A stretch of 25,768 nt of DNA. Origin: Trachelipus rathkii (Eukaryota; Arthropoda; Malacostraca; Isopoda; Trachelipodidae). This document shows positions 20,973-25,768 of this stretch, in pieces. Below the pieces are notes generated by a model that was not told the origin of the DNA, did no database searches, and was given only the letters and a program-made list of their open reading frames with translations. The translations under genes and the position numbers were made by a program. The stretch spans positions 1-25,768 of the forward strand of contig JABUQX010057142.1 in NCBI GenBank assembly GCA_015478945.1, in the 5' to 3' direction. Position 1 is the first letter of the stretch, and every line of letters starts with the position of its first letter.

Positions 20973-21894
20973 GATCATAAAATACATTCTAGCAAAATAA
21001 GGTTAGGAAATAAAGTTAGAAAGGAGAATCAAGAAAGAGATTATGATAAAATAAAATTGGAGAGAGGTATGAGATAATAGATAGGGGAGGGAGGGATTAA
21101 GAAGAATATCAATTTTGGCCCAAACTTGGCCTTATTATTATACACTACATGTGATTGCCGATGGATAACGGAAATAGGAGTGAGTGTGCGTAGTGCAGTT
21201 GACTCCTTGGGCGGTGCAGGTGCGAGTGGCGGTGGAGCTTCCCGTGAGATCGCTACCGTCCAAACAGTATTAACCATACATAATGATGATGTGTAAAGAA
21301 GGTCTAATTCGATTCAAGGCCATGGTCCTATTATGTATATAAGAATCAGCCTTTATATTGTTTGGAGACGAACCTATAGCAACGGCTCTTCTTGGTCAAC
21401 TAGCTAACGGATTGCGTTAAGCAGGACGCCGGTAGGATAAACCCTTAACATTTGGTCACATACTTCTTTGTTGACGGAGGAGTACCGTCGATCTCGAGTA
21501 ACGACACGAGTTCCTCAGTGACACCGCGCAGCCTCGGGGCTCGGAGAGGGACGCTGTAGTTCTCTCCTGATATTGGTTATGGAGCGTGATGAGACTCAGA
21601 CTAGTATAATTCACAGCGGACTAACAGGAATAAGGGGCGAGAGAGTGCCTTTGTGGAATATATTCTATAAGTGATTAAGACTATAGGCCATTTCTACACT
21701 ATTCACGTAACTTTATTAGTGTATCCCATGTTTACTTTATATTATATATAACACTACTACTTTATTTATTATCTAGTTAATATATTTTATCCGAGGTGCA
21801 TTAGTATATATAGTAATATTCTGACGTTACTACTATATTAACCTATATATATATACTATAGTATATCTATATATACAGATCTTGGGGAAGAAAG
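20973..21894. other. GC-richer intergenic patch with a frame open on both strands
   Basis: From about 21110 to 21660 the sequence is clearly richer in G and C than its surroundings, with CG dinucleotides around 21190-21260 and 21480-21560. Over about 21078-21294 one plus-strand frame is open (including SLGGAGASGGGASREIATV). A minus-strand frame at 21041-21277 is open too (starting MVNTVWTVAISREAPPP). Neither has a recognisable domain. It could be an exon, a decayed element or chance. Confidence 0.4.
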
Positions 21895-21992
21895 TGAAAT
21901 AATATTATATATATAATATATAGTATATAATATATATATATACTATATATATACGTAATATAATATATGATATATATATATCTATATAATAT

Positions 21993-22031
<39 letters not shown>

Positions 22032-22093
22032 TATATATATATATATATATATTAGATATATATATATAAATATATATATATATTTATAATATA

Positions 22094-22130
<37 letters not shown>

Positions 22131-22134
22131 ATAA

Positions 22135-22166
<32 letters not shown>

Positions 22167-22278
22167 TTATATATATATATATATATATATTAATATTATA
22201 TATATATATAAATATATACTATATATATATATTATATATATATAAATATCATTATATATATTATATTATTAGTATATA

Positions 22279-22320
<42 letters not shown>

Positions 22321-22499
22321 GTATATTTATATATATATATATATATTATATATATATAATATATAATTAATATATAATATATATATAATATAATAATATA
22401 TGATATAATATAATATATATATATAATATATATATTAGAATACGTGTATATATATATATTATATATATAGTTAATAATATATATATAGTATTATATATA

Positions 22500-22546
<47 letters not shown>

Positions 22547-22627
22547 ATATAATATTATATATATGTATATATATATATATATATATATACTATAAGTAAT
22601 ATATATATATATTATATAATATATATA
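21895..22627. repeat. (TA)n block, left part
   Basis: More than 700 bases of TA repeat with frequent single-base slips and occasional TAAATA and TATGTA variants. No other content. Confidence 0.93.
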
Positions 22628-22697
22628 TTGCAGCAATCTCCAGTAACTTTTTACTACTTTGGCTCTCTCTCTCTTCCTCTCTTCCTCTCTCTACTCT
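22628..22697. repeat. (TC)n island inside the (TA)n block
   Basis: A short unique piece (GCAGCAATCTCCAGTAAC) followed by about 40 bases of TCTCTC/TTCCTC. It splits the surrounding TA array into two parts. Confidence 0.88.
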
Positions 22698-23100
22698 ATA
22701 TATAGTATATATAGTATAATATATTATATATTATATATATATATAATTATATATAATATATATTATATATATATATTTAATATAATATATAATTATTATT
22801 AAATTAATATTAATAAATTTTATATTAACTATTATATTTATAATTAATTATTAATATATATATATAATTAATATATATATATTAATATATTAACAATATA
22901 ATAATATAATAATGATATATTAAATTAAGTATTATATATAATATATTAATTAATATTTATTATATTATAATATATGATAATATATAATATAATATAATAT
23001 AATATATATATAATAATATTAAAATATGTATGTATGTATTTAAGTGTTATATATATAGTGTATTATATATGTATAAATTATATAGGTATATATATAGTAT
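22698..23100. repeat. (TA)n block, right part
   Basis: About 400 bases of TA, TAA and TTAA repeat ending with a few GTATGTATG words at about 23027-23040. Confidence 0.9.
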
Positions 23101-24422
23101 ATGATAATAATTAGTTTAATAGTTATATTGATAACCGTATTGCGTTTTTCCTTGGCCCCTTTGATCCGGGCTCTGATTGTGTGGGGGTGCCTTTGGCCGT
23201 CGTTGTCTCTAACCCTAATCGTATATATATGTGAGAATCGAATCTGCTTTAGACTAGTCTTGATCTGGAGACCTGCGGGCCCTTGCTGAGAGCGCCACTA
23301 TGGTGAGATGTATCCGTTTGACTGAGATAGCATGTTGTTCATAACCCTCTTCGACTGTAAATCTTTCTCTCTCCAGATTCGGTTTTCTGGTGAGTTCGAG
23401 CCTACGTCGTTATGTGCTTCGTTTTACTATTAATACACGTGTCACTACTTCGAGCTAATTACACCATTACCTACCAGAACACTTATGTATAAGAGATCGT
23501 TGCAAGGCAACCTCTCCCAATCGAGGCTTCGTAGGCTGGCTTTCTTCATCTATATTTCGAGAGTGTGCGCCTTTACAACCATCCTTGTATTTCTTTCACG
23601 AAATAACTTGGAGAATGAAAGTCTGACACCGAGAATCCGCTATTAGTCTTGGGGCTCGTGGTGTCTGCTTGACTCACTCTCGCCTCCCATCCCGTTTTCT
23701 AGCGCATCTGCCGTTGCACAACCTCTCTACTGCCTCTGCGGCCCATGGCTCTCTTGGATCAGGCTACCTTCACTATCTGCGTACCAACTCGAGATGCCCC
23801 ATCTCCGCTGCAAAATTTATGCCAGGAGGATTGTCAAATCATCGTTCTCGGGGCCTAGGCTTCACCTCCTTAAAACTGATCATCATCTCCTCCTTGGTGT
23901 CATACTGTTTGCCTTTTGACTCATTGCTCGGTAGTGCCCATCGGCTCCGCGCTTGTCTGAACAGTAGAATTATGTTTCAAGATCAGCCGGATGTAGAGTG
24001 GGGGCCGGCACTGGCATGCCGCTTCTCGCGCAATGTACGTTTTGCGGGTGTGTGGCGTTCCGTCTACATATCCTTACAAAAGCATAGTATTCCAAATCTT
24101 TACCCACAGTCAATTACTAAAAACGTATCACCTGCTCGCCGTTCACAAGGTGATGTCGCATGTGAATCCTTCTCGGCACCCTGCTAACGATTCTGAACTT
24201 GCACGTCACGTACGTCGTGACCGCCAATCTTGCTCTTCCTCCTGATGTGCACAATACTATAGCGTGCATTCTTGGCACCCTGTTAATGTCAAACCCGCTT
24301 CTTTCCCTGAACGCCGCTTTTTTTTTCGCCCTGTTCTTTAACCTTACTTTGCTTTGCTGTCGAGCGACGATTCCTAAGCTTTTCGGTGCGCTTTTGCACC
24401 ACTCATTCTTACATCTGCTAAC
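23101..24422. other. GC-balanced region without a supported gene
   Basis: The most GC-balanced long stretch of the right half, pyrimidine-rich on the plus strand. A 172-codon plus-strand frame at 23669-24187 is the longest in the window, but its peptide shows no domain or motif I recognise. A weak tRNA-like arrangement on the minus strand at about 23233-23301 (TGGCGCTCTCAGCAAGG, then GATTCGATTC) could be a SINE head. The region may be an old retroelement leading to the motif at 24.58 kb. Confidence 0.4.
23669..24187 (+). CDS. Unrecognised open frame, possibly part of a decayed retroelement
   Basis: This 172-codon frame has an ATG start and TAA-type end and is long for this AT-rich window. 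Composition is Ser-, Leu- and Arg-rich (for example HLPLHNLSTASAAHGSLGS early, then RSRGLGFTSLKLIIISSL, and later RRSQGDVACESFSAPC). There is one hydrophobic stretch around residues 68-84 (LKLIIISSLVSYCLPF). I see no signal peptide, catalytic motif, zinc finger or repeat. GC-richer and T/C-rich DNA has fewer stop codons, so chance openness is quite possible. Its position upstream of a reverse-transcriptase-like motif makes a retroelement remnant the main alternative. Confidence 0.15.
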   Translation: MTHSRLPSRFLAHLPLHNLSTASAAHGSLGSGYLHYLRTNSRCPISAAKFMPGGLSNHRSRGLGFTSLKLIIISSLVSYCLPFDSLLGSAHRLRACLNSRIMFQDQPDVEWGPALACRFSRNVRFAGVWRSVYISLQKHSIPNLYPQSITKNVSPARRSQGDVACESFSAPC

Positions 24423-24638
24423 TTGTCGATTCTTAATAGTTTTGCCCGCCCTTCTACGGACTACGATATAGGGCGACTTTCGTGGTCTGGCTGCGTCTTA
24501 CACACTCTTATGAGCACAATTTGGAGAAACCTCGGCTCTAATGAAGAAGTACGAGTCTCCTTGGCATTCGATCACCAAAGGCTTCCTCAGGGCGTCTTTT
24601 TAGGAGGTTTTCTGCCTCTTCTCTTTGCTTCTATCTAG
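24423..24638 (+). pseudogene. Possible LINE-type reverse transcriptase fragment
   Basis: Near the end of a 71-codon frame the peptide reads RLPQGVFLGGFLPLLFASI at 24579-24635. This resembles reverse transcriptase block 4 of non-LTR elements, whose usual pattern is G-(L/V)-PQG-x-x-L-x-P-x-LF. Upstream EEVRVSL could be the strand before it. The conserved Gly before (L/V)PQG is Arg here, and I could not find the expected (Y/F)ADD about 30-40 residues downstream in any frame with confidence. If real it belongs to a different LINE, on the opposite strand, from the one at 1.3-2.4 kb. Confidence 0.3.
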
Positions 24639-25170
24639 CTTTCTTCACAGATTCATCTGTCATTTATAAATTAGGCTTATGGGTCACTTGGTGTGTTTTG
24701 ATGTCAATTGAGATAGTAGACATGCTTCTTCCGCATTCTTTTATTCATGTCAATAGTCTGAGGTCGTACTCCCATATCTCCCGAGATATATTTCTGTTCA
24801 TAGAACCGTTCCATACCTACTATAATTCTTCTCTTTATCATTATGAATTTCTAAAATCCTGCACAATCTAACTCGATCACTTCTTAATGTCCCAATACCG
24901 ATCGACCTATCATTCTTCAACTCATTTCAATTCTGGCTTCCCTCTTTTACCTTCCAAGAATTGCCTTTCTCGTCCTTAATATTCGTTCCGATTCTATTCA
25001 CTCAAGTGATCGGATATGAATTTTCCGACTTCGGGTCGTCTCAAATCTCTTTGTTGAAATTCAATTATGCGTTATTTCACCTAACTTCAACTGTCTGCAC
25101 TTATTCTTCAACATAAATTTCTCTCGTCTTTCTAAAACCAATCACCAAGTAACCTATAAAAAAACTCAGT
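24639..25170. other. Pyrimidine-rich intergenic DNA
   Basis: C/T-rich on the plus strand, with no frame or motif recognised. It may be the decayed continuation of the possible retroelement to its left. Confidence 0.45.
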
Positions 25171-25768
25171 AAATGTTGGCTATATATATACTACAAATTT
25201 ACAATAAATAAAAAATCAATAATAATAATCGAAAGTGAAATTATATACAGTAATACTAATTCATAATATTCTTAATAAAATATATTAAATCTTTTTTATT
25301 AACACTCGACAAACACTAATCATATAAAATGATATTATTCTAATACTAGTACTTTTGATATAAAAAATTACTAATACTAATGAGGATAGTAATAATAATC
25401 TGTAAAAATACTAAGCATATTTAAATGAATAAAAAGCAATTATATATGCTAATGACTAAATAGATAAATATAAATAATTTATAATGTACGGTATATAATA
25501 TTAGGAAATATTTAATACCTATAATATATATATATACAACTATATACCAACTTACAGAAACATTAACATTATAGGATAGTAGGCCTTACTATATAAATAA
25601 GTAAAGTAATATATAATACTTATATGAGTGAAAGGTTATAAGGCTGCAAATTATGTTTTAGTATAATAAAGGATGGACCATCCAATTAGCGCGAACGCAA
25701 TTTTTTTCACCTTAATACCCTCCTCTAAGCAAGCACATCCCCGTAGCAGTCAATAGCAAAATCACCCC
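25171..25768. other. AT-rich right flank
   Basis: AT-rich sequence with short TA runs near 25525-25540 and no gene. The last 90 bases are more balanced, but the window ends before anything can be identified. Confidence 0.6.

Noticed and set aside
20652..20987. 111-codon minus-strand frame rich in Ser and Leu
   Set aside because: It is the translation of a GA/TC repeat tract; the composition follows directly from the repeat and there is no domain.

Overview
This is eukaryotic, almost certainly animal, nuclear DNA with no intact protein-coding gene that I can support. It is very AT-rich and full of simple repeats, mostly long and irregularly interrupted (TA)n blocks, with some (AAT)n, (GA)n/(TC)n, (CTAA)n, a 47-base poly-T run and one short minisatellite. 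The recognisable genes are all decayed transposable elements. The end of the LINE reverse transcriptase (SEWRGFVRG) and the density of microsatellites resemble what I know from decapod crustaceans such as shrimps, crabs and crayfish. That placement is inference; no host gene anchors it. There are no operons, ribosome-binding sites, CRISPR arrays or other prokaryotic features. Layout. 1-1.3 kb: AT-rich repeats. 1.33-2.41 kb: remnant of a LINE reverse transcriptase ORF on the minus strand, broken by frameshifts and stops. 2.54-3.02 kb: two copies of one tRNA-derived SINE in opposite orientation, plus a third, tail-only fragment between them. 3.87-4.94 kb: decayed IS630-Tc1-mariner-type DDE transposase on the plus strand, with all three catalytic aspartates visible but at least one frameshift and two premature stops. 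5.04-5.10 kb: a second type of tRNA-like SINE head, minus strand. 5.1-7.0 kb: (TA)n, (AAT)n and poly-T. About 7.02-7.20 kb: a weak candidate 3'-terminal exon behind a strong polypyrimidine tract. 7.92-8.10 kb: a minisatellite of about 39 bp units. 8.1-13 kb: unique-looking AT-rich sequence with a TG/GA tract and a small GC-rich patch near 11.8 kb. 13.3-20.8 kb: alternating pyrimidine-rich and purine-rich stretches separated by (TA)n, including 1.3 kb of nearly pure A/T at 14.75-16.06 kb. 20.8-21.7 kb: purine tract, then a GC-richer patch. 21.9-23.1 kb: a second (TA)n block of over 1 kb. 23.1-25.2 kb: the most GC-balanced stretch of the right half, with one motif resembling reverse transcriptase block 4. 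To the end: AT-rich DNA. Nothing here works together as a pathway. The elements are separate insertions, and only the SINE pieces and the transposase/tRNA-like junction show a structural relationship. The interrupted microsatellites and single-base frameshift in a homopolymer could partly be long-read consensus error, so lesion counts should be read with that in mind. I found no convincing new biological system. The best leads are the inverted SINE cluster, the unusual catalytic spacing of the transposase, and the candidate exon at 7.0-7.2 kb.
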